From: Mesorhizobium sp. YIM 152430
Lineage (GTDB): Bacteria; Pseudomonadota; Alphaproteobacteria; Rhizobiales; Rhizobiaceae
Direction: 5' to 3'
Length of the DNA: 64,000 nucleotides
Assembly: GCF_029210365.1 (NCBI RefSeq)
Contig: NZ_JARGES010000046.1
Location: 62,001-126,000, forward strand
In this document: positions 25,331 through 37,662 of the stretch, piece after piece
Position numbering within the stretch: the stretch's first letter is position 1
How the letters are laid out: every line of letters begins with the position of its first letter
Position numbers and translations under genes: made by a program
The notes under the pieces: generated by a model
What the model was told of the DNA's origin: nothing
Databases searched by the model: none
Seen by the model: the letters and a program-made list of their open reading frames with translations, nothing else

Positions 25331-26960
25331 GAATTTCCTCCGTGTCGGGCAGCCTGGGCGGCCGCCTCCTGTTTCAATTCGAGCTTGGAGAGCTTGCCGA
25401 CCGGCGTGCGGGGCAAGGCGTCGCGGATTTCGAGCGCACCGGGCAGTTCGTGCGGACCGAGCTTGCCTTTCAGGAAGGCGCGCAAGCTCTCGAGAGTCAA
25501 TGGCGGCGCGCCATCATGGAGTTTGGCGAACACTTTCGGCGTTTCGCCGCGATAGGCGTCGGCAATGCCGATCACCAGCACTTCCTCCACATCGGGATGG
25601 GCATAGACCGCCTGCTCGATCAACTGCGGATAGACGTTGAAGCCGCCGCAGATGATCATGTCCTTCTTGCGGTCGACGATGGTGAAGAACCCCTGATCGT
25701 CCATGAAGCCGATATCGCCGGTCAGGAACCCGCCATCGGAAAAGATCGTCTCATTATCCTGCGGCCGGCCCCAATAGCCGGACATCACGTTCGGCCCGAA
25801 GATGCGCAGTTCGCCGGTCTCGCCGGGCGCGACGACGCGCTGCGGATCGTCGAGCGCGACCACGTCGACATAGATGCCCGGCAGCGGCACGCCGATCGAA
25901 TCGACCCGGTCGGGGTGGCTGACGGGGATGTTGGTGCCGGCGGGCGACGTCTCGGTCATGCCCCAGCCGCCCAGAATGTCGTGGCCGGTGGCGCGTTTCA
26001 GCTTGCGCGCGATCTCGACGGGAAGCGGCGCGCCGCCCGAGGCGCAATAGCGCAGCGAGGACAGGTTGCGCGTCTCGAAGCCCGGCGTCGCGGCGATGGC
26101 GATCCACATGGTCGGCACGCCGGGGAAGCTCGTCGCGCCGGCCTCGATTTCGGCCAGCGCCGTCTCGGCGTCGAAGCGTGTGTGGAGAAGAAGCGTCAGC
26201 CCGTTCTTCACCCCGCGCAGCATGACGGCGGTGAGCGCATAGATGTGGAAGAGCGGCAGGAAGAGCAGCACCCGGTCCTCGCCCGGCCGCATCAGGCCAT
26301 GGGCGGTGAACCAGGTATCGTAGCTCGAGACGGCCGAGGACAGGTTGGCGTGCGTCAGCATCGCGCCCTTTGGCAGGCCGGTCGTCCCGCCGGTATATTG
26401 CAGCAGCGCGAGATCGCCGGCCTGGACTTCGGGGAGGGCGGTGGCGGCGCCGATCTCGATGCCGCCCCATTCCGGCCCGGCGCCGTCGAGCGCCGCATCG
26501 CTGCCGATGATCACCCGCCCCACGAAGCCGGCCTCGCGCAACGCTTCGGCCTTGACCGAAAGACCGCCCAGATCGGTCGTCGCGATCATGCGCGCGCCGC
26601 TGTCGGCGATCTTGTGCTTGAGCACGATCTCGCCGTCGAGCGGCGACAGATGCACGACGGTCAATCCGGCCTTGAGCGCGCCGAAAAAGGCGATCGGGTG
26701 GTAGAGCGTGTTCGGCAGGAGAAGCGCGATCCGCTCGCCCTTTTTGTAACCTGCACACACGAGCGCGTTGGCGAAAGCGTCGACCGCGCGCCTCAGGTCG
26801 GCGAACGAGAAATCGCGGCCGCGAAAGACGAATGCCGCCTTGTCGCCCCAGGCCGCCGCCGAACGCGCCACCAGTTCATGCACCGGATAGGTGTCGAGCG
26901 GCACGTCCGGCGAGAGACCCGCCGGATAGATGCCTTTCCAGGGCGCGTCGGCGAGCTTGT

Positions 26961-26964
<4 letters not shown>
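25327..26964 (-). CDS. Long-chain fatty-acid/aromatic-acid CoA ligase
   Basis: A 545-residue AMP-forming acyl-CoA synthetase. It has the P-loop-like [13 protein letters not shown], the A5-type motif [45 protein letters not shown] and the C-terminal catalytic Lys in [11 protein letters not shown]. It activates a carboxylic acid for the beta-oxidation enzymes encoded around it. The start ATG at 26964 overlaps the stop of the upstream multifunctional gene by 4 bases. The open frame extends further upstream, but those residues have no synthetase similarity. Confidence 0.9.
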
Positions 26965-29048
<2,084 letters not shown>

Positions 29049-29082
29049 GGTGCTTCCTTGCGTGAAATTGGCGACTGGGAGG

Positions 29083-29871
29083 TCAGCGACCCCTGCGCAG
29101 AAATTCCTGCAAAAGCCGCGCCGTCTCCGTCGGCTTCTCGATGCAGGGCAGATGCCCCGCGCCTTCGATGATCTCGAACCGCGACCCGGCGACGAGGTCG
29201 GCCGTCGAGCGCACGAGGTCGGGCGGGGTGGAGCCGTCCTGATCGCCGACGATGCACATCACCGGCATCGTCAGCGCGGCGGTGGACTGCGTCAGGTCGG
29301 CATCGCGCAAGGCCGCGCAGGTGCCGGCATAACCGTCGACCGTGGTGCGCGTCAGCATGGCGGTGTAGCCGATGAAATCGGCATTGTCGGCGCGGCGATA
29401 GGACGGCGTGAACCAGCGCTCCATGATCGCGTCCGACATCGCGCCAATGCCCTTGCCGGTCACCGTGTCGATGCGCTGGTTCCACATCTCAGGCGTGCCG
29501 ATCTTGTGCGCCGTGTCCATCAGGACGAGGGCGGAAACGAGGTCGGGGCGCTTGGCGGCGAGCCCCTGCGCGATCATGCCGCCGACCGAAAGGCCGACGA
29601 TGCTCGCCTTCGTCACGCCAAGATGGTCGAGCAGCGCGGACAGGTCGCCGACATGGTCGTCGAGCCGGTATGGCGCGGGCGTCGCTTCCGAAAGGCCGTG
29701 GCCGCGCTTGTCGTAGAGAACGACGCGGAACGCATCGCCCAGACGCGCCACGACATCGTCCCAGATGCGGAAATCGGTGCCGAGAGAATTGGAAAAGACC
29801 AGCGCCGGCGCCGTTTCCGGGCCGCGGACTTCGTGATGCAGGACTACGCCGTTGACGCGCGCAAACGCCAT
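29083..29871 (-). CDS. 3-oxoadipate enol-lactonase-like alpha/beta hydrolase (PcaD family)
   Basis: A 262-residue alpha/beta hydrolase. Nucleophile elbow GLSVGG, oxyanion region FSNSLGTDFRIWD, and catalytic His in GAGHLPCIEKP with the acid in GDQDGSTP. The N-terminus FARVNGVVLHHEVRGPETAPALVFSNSLG is close to PcaD enol-lactonases of the beta-ketoadipate pathway. No other pca gene is present; instead it heads a beta-oxidation operon, so the substrate may be another lactone or ester. ATG 29871 follows GGGAGG; a TetR-type palindrome lies 23 bases upstream. Confidence 0.82.
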   Translation of the reverse strand: MAFARVNGVVLHHEVRGPETAPALVFSNSLGTDFRIWDDVVARLGDAFRVVLYDKRGHGLSEATPAPYRLDDHVGDLSALLDHLGVTKASIVGLSVGGMIAQGLAAKRPDLVSALVLMDTAHKIGTPEMWNQRIDTVTGKGIGAMSDAIMERWFTPSYRRADNADFIGYTAMLTRTTVDGYAGTCAALRDADLTQSTAALTMPVMCIVGDQDGSTPPDLVRSTADLVAGSRFEIIEGAGHLPCIEKPTETARLLQEFLRRGR

Positions 29872-29893
29872 CCCGGACCTCCCTTCCGGTTGA

Positions 29894-29911
29894 ACATACC
29901 GCAAGGTATGT
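29894..29911. promoter_or_regulatory. TetR-type palindrome upstream of the beta-oxidation operon
   Basis: ACATACC-GCAA-GGTATGT is a perfect 7-bp inverted repeat 23-40 bases upstream of the PcaD-like start (minus strand). The ATACC-n4-GGTAT pattern is common for TetR-family repressors of acyl-CoA catabolism. No TetR gene is in the window, so the regulator would act from elsewhere. Confidence 0.6.
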
Positions 29912-29948
29912 CGCAAGCGCGGGCCGCGTCAACGGCGCGCGCTCAAAT

Positions 29949-30998
29949 TCACGAGCGATCGACGCCGGTCAGGTCGAGTTCGTCCGGCAATGGCGCGAAA
30001 TAGGCGTCGATATCGGCGTCGCTCACCGCGGCAAGGGTGGCGGGCTGCCAGTCGGGCTTGTTGTCCTTGTCGATGATTACCGCGCGCACGCCCTCGAAGA
30101 ATTCGTGTCCCTCGACGACGCGGGAGACGATTCGGAACTCGATCTTCATGCAGGTCTCGAAATCGGCCTTCGCTCCTTCCTGCATCTGGCGCAGCGCGAT
30201 CTTGAGGCTGGTCGGCGACTTCGTGCGGATGATCGCCGCCTGCTTGGCCGCCCATTCCCCGCCATCGCCGTCGAGCGCATCGAGAATGGTTTCGACCGTC
30301 TCGCCGGCGAAGCAGTGCTCGATCGTTGCCGCGAGGCCGGGCAAAGTCGCACCTTCGGGCCGGACCGCGAACGGGTCGAGGACATCGTCCAGCGCACCGC
30401 CTGCGGCCAGCGCTGTTTCGACATCGCCGAAATGTTCCGTCGATACGGCATTGGTCGTCAGCCCGCACCACAGCGCATCAGCCTGGCCGAGCCGCGCGCC
30501 GGTCAGCGCCAGCCAGGTGCCGATCCGGTGCGGCAATCGCGAAAGGAACCAGGTGCCGCCGACATCGGGGAAGAGGCCGATCCCAGTCTCGGGCATGGCG
30601 AACATCAGCTTCGAACCACCGACGCGGTGGCTGCCATGGAAGGAGACGCCGACGCCGCCGCCCATGACGATGCCGTCGATCAGCGCGACATAGGGTTTCG
30701 GATAGGTCTTGATGAATGTGTTGAGCCGGTACTCCTTGCGGTAGAAGTCGCGGATCGCCGGGTTCTTCTGCTGGCCCCAGTCATAGAGCTGGCGAATGTC
30801 GCCGCCGGCCGAAAACGCCTTTTCGCCCGCCGCCTTGATGACGACGGTCTCGATTGCCGGATCGCCCGCCCAGTCGATCAGCTTCGCGTGCAGTTGGTCG
30901 ACCATCAGCCGCGTCACGGCATTGAGCGCCTTCGGGCGGTTCAGCGTGACGATGCCGGCCTTGCCGCGCGTTTCGAACAGGATCTCGGCTTCGGACAT
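29949..30998 (-). CDS. 3-hydroxyisobutyryl-CoA hydrolase (crotonase family)
   Basis: A 349-residue crotonase-fold hydrolase, the usual length for HIBCH. It hydrolyses 3-hydroxyisobutyryl-CoA in valine breakdown. Signatures: VTLNRPKALNAVTRLMVDQLHAKL, AFSAGGDIRQLYDWGQ, DGIVMGGGVGVSFHGSHRV, FAMPETGIGLFPDVGGTWFLSRLP with the catalytic Glu, and the C-terminal RIVSRVVEGHEFFEGVRAVIIDKDNKPDW. ATG 30998 follows GGAGG. It is divergent from the propionyl-CoA carboxylase genes, which deal with the product of the same pathway. Confidence 0.92.
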   Translation of the reverse strand: MSEAEILFETRGKAGIVTLNRPKALNAVTRLMVDQLHAKLIDWAGDPAIETVVIKAAGEKAFSAGGDIRQLYDWGQQKNPAIRDFYRKEYRLNTFIKTYPKPYVALIDGIVMGGGVGVSFHGSHRVGGSKLMFAMPETGIGLFPDVGGTWFLSRLPHRIGTWLALTGARLGQADALWCGLTTNAVSTEHFGDVETALAAGGALDDVLDPFAVRPEGATLPGLAATIEHCFAGETVETILDALDGDGGEWAAKQAAIIRTKSPTSLKIALRQMQEGAKADFETCMKIEFRIVSRVVEGHEFFEGVRAVIIDKDNKPDWQPATLAAVSDADIDAYFAPLPDELDLTGVDRS

Positions 30999-31285
30999 GT
31001 CCACCTCCACTTGATACCAGACTAAGGGTGAATAGCCGGTTCGCCCATCGGCGGCTATGCGCAGCGGATGTGCAGAAAACAACGCGCTTCGGCGCAGGGC
31101 AAGCCCGCCATTTGCGCGAATCGGCACGCAACCGCCAGATTTGCGGCGGCGAAGGCGTTGTGCGCGGATCGATCAATGACGGTCCGACAACTGGACGAAT
31201 TTCGAGGTCCTGCCACAGCCTGCCCTTCCCATGGCGGGAAATCGCCGTTAATCGAAGGGTCCGTGAATTGAGGGAGGAGTTTGCG
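30999..31285. other. Divergent intergenic region between HIBCH and pccB
   Basis: There is no convincing gene. It contains a near-palindrome ATTTGCGCGAAT (31110-31121, one mismatched pair) and a second ATTTGC at 31139-31144, which could be half-sites for a short-chain acyl-CoA-responsive regulator. A 99-codon open frame from 31028 has no ribosome-binding site or recognisable domain. Promoters for both flanking operons must lie here, but I cannot place -35/-10 boxes with confidence. Confidence 0.5.
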
Positions 31286-31327
31286 ATGGCGATGTCCTTG
31301 CCCGGATGTGAGGGGAAGTTCCGCTGA
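31286..31327 (+). other. Possible 13-codon leader ORF coupled to pccB
   Basis: ATG at 31286 is preceded by AGGGAGGAG and starts a 13-codon frame ([13 protein letters not shown]) whose TGA overlaps the pccB ATG (TGATG). pccB also has its own GAGGGGAA site inside this frame. The arrangement would allow translational coupling, but it could equally be chance. Confidence 0.25.
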
Positions 31328-32859
31328 TGCGCGCAGTTCTCGAACAGTTGGAGGAGCGGCGCGGCCAGGCGCGGCTCGGCGGCGGCCAGAAGCGCATTGA
31401 TGCGCAGCACGCCAAGGGCAAGCTGACCGCGCGCGAGCGCGTCGAGGTGCTGCTCGACGAAGGCTCGTTCGAGGAATACGACATGTATGTCGTCCACCGG
31501 ACGACCGATTTCGGCATGGCCGAGCAGAAATTCTCCGGCGACGGCGTGGTCACCGGCTGGGGCACGATCAACGGCCGGCTCGTCTACGTCTTCTCCCAGG
31601 ACTTCACCGTCCTCGGCGGCTCGCTGTCGGAAACCCACGCGCAGAAGATCTGCAAGATCATGGACATGGCGGTGCGCAACGGCGCCCCGGTCATCGGCCT
31701 CAACGATTCAGGCGGCGCGCGCATCCAGGAAGGCGTCGCCTCGCTCGGCGGCTATGCCGACGTCTTCAAGCGCAATGTCGACGCTTCGGGCGTGGTGCCG
31801 CAGATTTCCGTCATCATGGGGCCATGCGCGGGCGGCGCGGTCTATTCGCCCGCCATGACCGACTTCATCTTCATGGTGCGCGATTCATCCTACATGTTCG
31901 TCACCGGTCCCGACGTGGTGAAGACGGTTACGAACGAGATCGTCACCGCCGAGGAACTCGGCGGCGCGCGCACGCACACGCAAAAATCGTCGGTCGCCGA
32001 CGGCGCCTTCGACAATGACGTCATCGCGCTGGAGGAAGTGCGCCGGCTGTTCGACTTTCTGCCGCTCAACAATCGCGAGAAGCCGCCGGTCCGTCCGTTC
32101 CACGACGACCCGGCGCGCATCGAGGACCGGCTCGACACGCTGATCCCCGACAGCGCCAACAAGCCCTACGACATGAAGGAACTGATCCACGCGCTGGCCG
32201 ACGAAAGCGAGTTCTTCGAGATCCAGGAAGCCTTCGCCCGCAACATCGTCACCGGCTTCATGCGCATGGAAGGCCAGACGGTCGGCGTCGTCGCCAACCA
32301 GCCGATGGTGCTCGCCGGCTGCCTCGACATCGATTCATCGCGCAAGGCCGCGCGCTTCGTGCGCTTTTGCGACGCCTTCTCGATCCCGATCCTGACGCTG
32401 GTCGACGTGCCGGGCTTCCTGCCGGGAACCGCGCAGGAATATGGCGGCGTCATCAAGCACGGCGCCAAGCTGCTCTTCGCCTACAGCCAGGCCACCGTGC
32501 CGATGGTGACGCTGATCACCCGCAAGGCCTATGGCGGCGCCTATGACGTCATGGCCTCGAAACATATCGGCGCCGACGTCAACTATGCCTGGCCGACCGC
32601 CGAGATCGCCGTGATGGGCGCCAAGGGCGCGACCGAGATTCTCTACCGTTCGGAGCTCGGCGACCCGGAAAAGATCGCCGCGCGGACGAAGGAATACGAA
32701 ACCAACTTCGCCAACCCGTTCAAGGCGGCCGAGCGCGGCTTCATCGACGAGGTCATCATGCCGCATTCCTCCCGCAAGCGCATCGCGCGGGCGTTCGCCA
32801 TGCTGCGCTCCAAGAAGCTGGAGCAGCCATGGAAGAAGCACGATACGATTCCGCTTTAG
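31327..32859 (+). CDS. pccB: Propionyl-CoA carboxylase, beta (carboxyltransferase) subunit
   Basis: A 510-residue biotin-dependent carboxyltransferase that moves CO2 from carboxybiotin to propionyl-CoA, giving methylmalonyl-CoA. Signatures: [50 protein letters not shown], and the second-domain [66 protein letters not shown]. It works with PccA, encoded 545 bases downstream after an inserted pair of small genes. Length and motifs are typical. Confidence 0.95.
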   Translation: MRAVLEQLEERRGQARLGGGQKRIDAQHAKGKLTARERVEVLLDEGSFEEYDMYVVHRTTDFGMAEQKFSGDGVVTGWGTINGRLVYVFSQDFTVLGGSLSETHAQKICKIMDMAVRNGAPVIGLNDSGGARIQEGVASLGGYADVFKRNVDASGVVPQISVIMGPCAGGAVYSPAMTDFIFMVRDSSYMFVTGPDVVKTVTNEIVTAEELGGARTHTQKSSVADGAFDNDVIALEEVRRLFDFLPLNNREKPPVRPFHDDPARIEDRLDTLIPDSANKPYDMKELIHALADESEFFEIQEAFARNIVTGFMRMEGQTVGVVANQPMVLAGCLDIDSSRKAARFVRFCDAFSIPILTLVDVPGFLPGTAQEYGGVIKHGAKLLFAYSQATVPMVTLITRKAYGGAYDVMASKHIGADVNYAWPTAEIAVMGAKGATEILYRSELGDPEKIAARTKEYETNFANPFKAAERGFIDEVIMPHSSRKRIARAFAMLRSKKLEQPWKKHDTIPL

Positions 32860-32869
32860 GGACGGGCGG

Positions 32870-33106
32870 ATGCCGACCGTCTTCGAATGGAAGGGATGGA
32901 AGTTTCTATTCTATAGTCTGGATGCGGTGGAGCCGCCGCATATCCATGTGCGCAAGGACCGTAAGGAAACGAAAATCTGGCTGAACAGCCTCGAGATCGC
33001 GAGAAACAAGCGCTGCACGGCGCAGGAACTGAACGTTCTCATCAAGGTGGTCGAAGAGCATCAAGGCGAATTTCTGGAGCGATGGCATGAGCACTTTGGA
33101 AATTGA
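32870..33106 (+). CDS. DUF4160 protein (possible toxin-antitoxin partner)
   Basis: A 78-residue protein: MPTVFEWKGWKFLFYSLDAVEPPHIHVRKDRKETKIWL, the DUF4160 pattern with the conserved PPHIHV core, ending EHQGEFLERWHEHFGN. Function is unknown; DUF4160 genes usually stand next to DUF2442 genes, as here, and such pairs are suspected toxin-antitoxin modules. It starts 10 bases after pccB and overlaps the DUF2442 gene by 20 bases. GC is about 53%, well below the flanking pcc genes, pointing to acquisition. Confidence 0.8.
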   Translation: MPTVFEWKGWKFLFYSLDAVEPPHIHVRKDRKETKIWLNSLEIARNKRCTAQELNVLIKVVEEHQGEFLERWHEHFGN

Positions 33107-33365
33107 CGAGGATCTGATCGAGCCCGTCGCCGCGCACTGTACGGACGACGAACTCGTGGTGACGCTCGCCGACGGCGTGCGGCTCGTTACGCCGCTCTGG
33201 TGGTATCCCCGCCTGATGCAAGCCAGTGAGCAGGAGCGCAACCAGATCGAGCTTTCGCCCTATGGCGTTCACTGGCCGGCCATCGACGAGGATTTGAGCG
33301 TCGAAGGAATGCTCAAGGGTCGCAAGTCGCCCGAAGCCGTGCCGCCCGCGCAGGCCGCCGAATGA
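33087..33365 (+). CDS. DUF2442 protein (partner of the DUF4160 protein)
   Basis: A 92-residue protein with the DUF2442 sequence DDELVVTLADGVRLVTPLWWYPRLMQASEQERNQIELSPYGVHWPAIDEDLSVEGMLKGR. This fold resembles the N-terminal part of NADH-dependent and DNA-binding proteins in some annotations, but no activity is known. It overlaps the DUF4160 gene and ends 39 bases before pccA. The pair splits pccB from pccA without disrupting either frame. Confidence 0.8.
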   Translation: MSTLEIDEDLIEPVAAHCTDDELVVTLADGVRLVTPLWWYPRLMQASEQERNQIELSPYGVHWPAIDEDLSVEGMLKGRKSPEAVPPAQAAE

Positions 33366-33404
33366 CCATCTTCCGTTTTTCTCCCGCGATGTGAGCCGAA
33401 AATT

Positions 33405-35408
33405 ATGTTCAAGAAAATCCTCATCGCCAATCGCGGCGAGATCGCCTGCCGGGTCATCAAGACGGCGCAAAAGCTCGGCATCGCGACGGTCGCGGTCTAC
33501 TCCGACGCCGACCGCGACGCGCTGCATGTGAAGATGGCGGACGAGGCGGTGCATATCGGGCCGGCGCCGTCCAACCAGTCCTATATCGTCGTCGACAAGC
33601 TCATCGACGCGATCCGAAAGACAGGCGCCGATGCGGTGCATCCCGGCTACGGCTTCCTGTCGGAGAATCCGCTTTTTGCCGAGGCGCTGGCGAAGGAAGG
33701 CGTCGCCTTCATCGGCCCGCCGGTGAAGGCCATCGAGGCGATGGGCGACAAAATCACGTCGAAGAAGCTCGCCGCCGAGGCGGGCGTCTCGACCGTGCCA
33801 GGCCATATGGGCCTGATCGCCGACGCGGACGAGGCGGTGAGGATTTCAACCTCGATCGGCTATCCGGTGATGATCAAGGCGTCGGCCGGCGGCGGCGGCA
33901 AGGGAATGCGCATCGCCTGGAACGATGCTGAGGCGCGCGAGGGCTTCCAGTCGTCGAAGAACGAGGCGAAGAATTCCTTCGGCGACGACCGCATCTTCAT
34001 CGAAAAGTTCGTTACCCAGCCGCGCCATATCGAAATCCAGGTGCTTGGCGACCAGCACGGCAACGTTCTCTATCTCGGCGAGCGCGAATGCTCGATCCAG
34101 CGCCGCAATCAGAAGGTCATCGAGGAGGCGCCGTCGCCGTTTCTCGACGCGGCGACGCGCAAGGCGATGGGCGAGCAGTCGGTCGCGCTGGCGAGGGCCG
34201 TCGGCTATTTCTCGGCCGGCACCGTCGAGTTCATCGTCGATGGCGACCGCAATTTCTACTTCCTCGAAATGAACACGCGCCTTCAAGTCGAGCATCCGGT
34301 GACCGAACTCATCACCGGCATCGACCTCGTCGAGGAGATGATCCGTGTCGCCGCCGGCGAGAAACTGCGGATGGCGCAGGACGACATCGAACTGAACGGC
34401 TGGGCGATCGAAAGCCGGCTCTATGCCGAAGACCCGTTTCGCAACTTCCTGCCCTCGATCGGCCGCCTGACGCGCTACCGTCCGCCGGCCGAAGGCAGTC
34501 TCGACGATGGCACCATCGTTCGCAACGACACCGGCGTGTTCGAAGGCGGCGAGATTTCGATGTATTACGATCCGATGATCGCCAAGCTGTGTACATGGGC
34601 GCCGGATCGTTTGACGGCCATCGACGCGATGAGCGCGGCGCTCGACGATTTCGAGGTCGAGGGCATCGGCCACAATCTGCCGTTCCTGTCGGCGGTGATG
34701 GAGCACGAGCGCTTCCGCGATGGCCGCCTGACGACGGCCTTCATCGCCGAGGAGTTCCCCGAAGGCTTTCAGGGCGTCGCGGCGAATGACGCCGATGGCC
34801 GCGTCCTCGCCGCCGTCGCCGCCTTCGTTAACTGGCGCAGCCAGAAGCGCGACGTGCTGATTTCCGGCGGCATGGATAACCATCGCCGCGCCGTCGGCCG
34901 CGACTGGGTGGTCTCGATGGGCGAGAGCGAGTTCGAATGCTTCCTGCGCGAGGAAGGCGGCAAGGTGCTGGTCTCCTTCGGTCCCGAAAAGGCGGTCGAG
35001 GTCAGGTCCGACTGGCTGCCGGGCAGGAGCCACGCGCGCTTCACCGTCGACGGCGAGCCTGTCGGCGTGAAGATCGACCGCGTCAATTCGGCGTGGCGCC
35101 TGCGCTGGAAGGGCATTGACGAGAAAGTCCATGTCCGCACCCCGCGCGTCGCCGCGCTGGCGCGCCTGATGCCCGAAAAGCTGCCGCCGGATACGTCCAA
35201 GATGCTGCTCTGCCCGATGCCGGGCGTGGTGACCTCGATCGCGGTCAAGCCGGGCGACACCGTCGAGGACGGACAGCCGCTGGCGACGGTCGAGGCGATG
35301 AAGATGGAAAACGTCCTGCGCGCGGAGCGTCGCGGCGTGGTGAAGTCGGTCGCCGTGGAGGCGGGCGCGAGCCTGGCGGTGGACGAGATGATTCTGGAGT
35401 TCGAGTAA
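33405..35408 (+). CDS. pccA: Propionyl-CoA carboxylase, alpha (biotin carboxylase/BCCP) subunit
   Basis: A 667-residue protein. The N-terminal biotin carboxylase domain begins [23 protein letters not shown], with the ATP-grasp loop [14 protein letters not shown] and [16 protein letters not shown] linker (BT) domain follows, then a C-terminal biotinyl domain with the biotin Lys in EAMKMEN (K633). It carboxylates biotin with ATP and bicarbonate for PccB. It starts 39 bases after the DUF2442 gene and ends four bases before the methylmalonyl-CoA mutase gene, so both are one operon. Confidence 0.95.
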   Translation: MFKKILIANRGEIACRVIKTAQKLGIATVAVYSDADRDALHVKMADEAVHIGPAPSNQSYIVVDKLIDAIRKTGADAVHPGYGFLSENPLFAEALAKEGVAFIGPPVKAIEAMGDKITSKKLAAEAGVSTVPGHMGLIADADEAVRISTSIGYPVMIKASAGGGGKGMRIAWNDAEAREGFQSSKNEAKNSFGDDRIFIEKFVTQPRHIEIQVLGDQHGNVLYLGERECSIQRRNQKVIEEAPSPFLDAATRKAMGEQSVALARAVGYFSAGTVEFIVDGDRNFYFLEMNTRLQVEHPVTELITGIDLVEEMIRVAAGEKLRMAQDDIELNGWAIESRLYAEDPFRNFLPSIGRLTRYRPPAEGSLDDGTIVRNDTGVFEGGEISMYYDPMIAKLCTWAPDRLTAIDAMSAALDDFEVEGIGHNLPFLSAVMEHERFRDGRLTTAFIAEEFPEGFQGVAANDADGRVLAAVAAFVNWRSQKRDVLISGGMDNHRRAVGRDWVVSMGESEFECFLREEGGKVLVSFGPEKAVEVRSDWLPGRSHARFTVDGEPVGVKIDRVNSAWRLRWKGIDEKVHVRTPRVAALARLMPEKLPPDTSKMLLCPMPGVVTSIAVKPGDTVEDGQPLATVEAMKMENVLRAERRGVVKSVAVEAGASLAVDEMILEFE

Positions 35409-35412
35409 GGTT

Positions 35413-37551
<2,139 letters not shown>

Positions 37552-37599
37552 GGGGCGGAACCGCCGTCAATCCTGCCGCGATTTTTCGGCGGGTTCCAG

Positions 37600-37617
37600 T
37601 TTGACGTAAACGTCAAA
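37600..37617. promoter_or_regulatory. Palindrome TTTGACGT-AA-ACGTCAAA upstream of the large acyl-CoA dehydrogenase
   Basis: A perfect 18-bp palindrome 46-63 bases before the acyl-CoA dehydrogenase ATG. The ACGT-n2-ACGT core is like sites of MerR-family LiuR regulators of branched-chain amino-acid and fatty-acid catabolism, and TTGACG within it could double as a -35 box. An imperfect hairpin lies just upstream (37557-37597) and may end the mutase transcript. No LiuR gene is in the window. Confidence 0.5.
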
Positions 37618-37662
37618 AAAATCTAGCCATGGTTGCCACGCATTCGAGCCGGAGGAAAGCCC

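Noticed and set aside
31028-31327. 99-codon plus-strand frame before pccB
   Set aside because: No ribosome-binding site, no domain, and Arg-rich non-coding composition; only its last 13 codons, with their own start, are mentioned as a possible leader.
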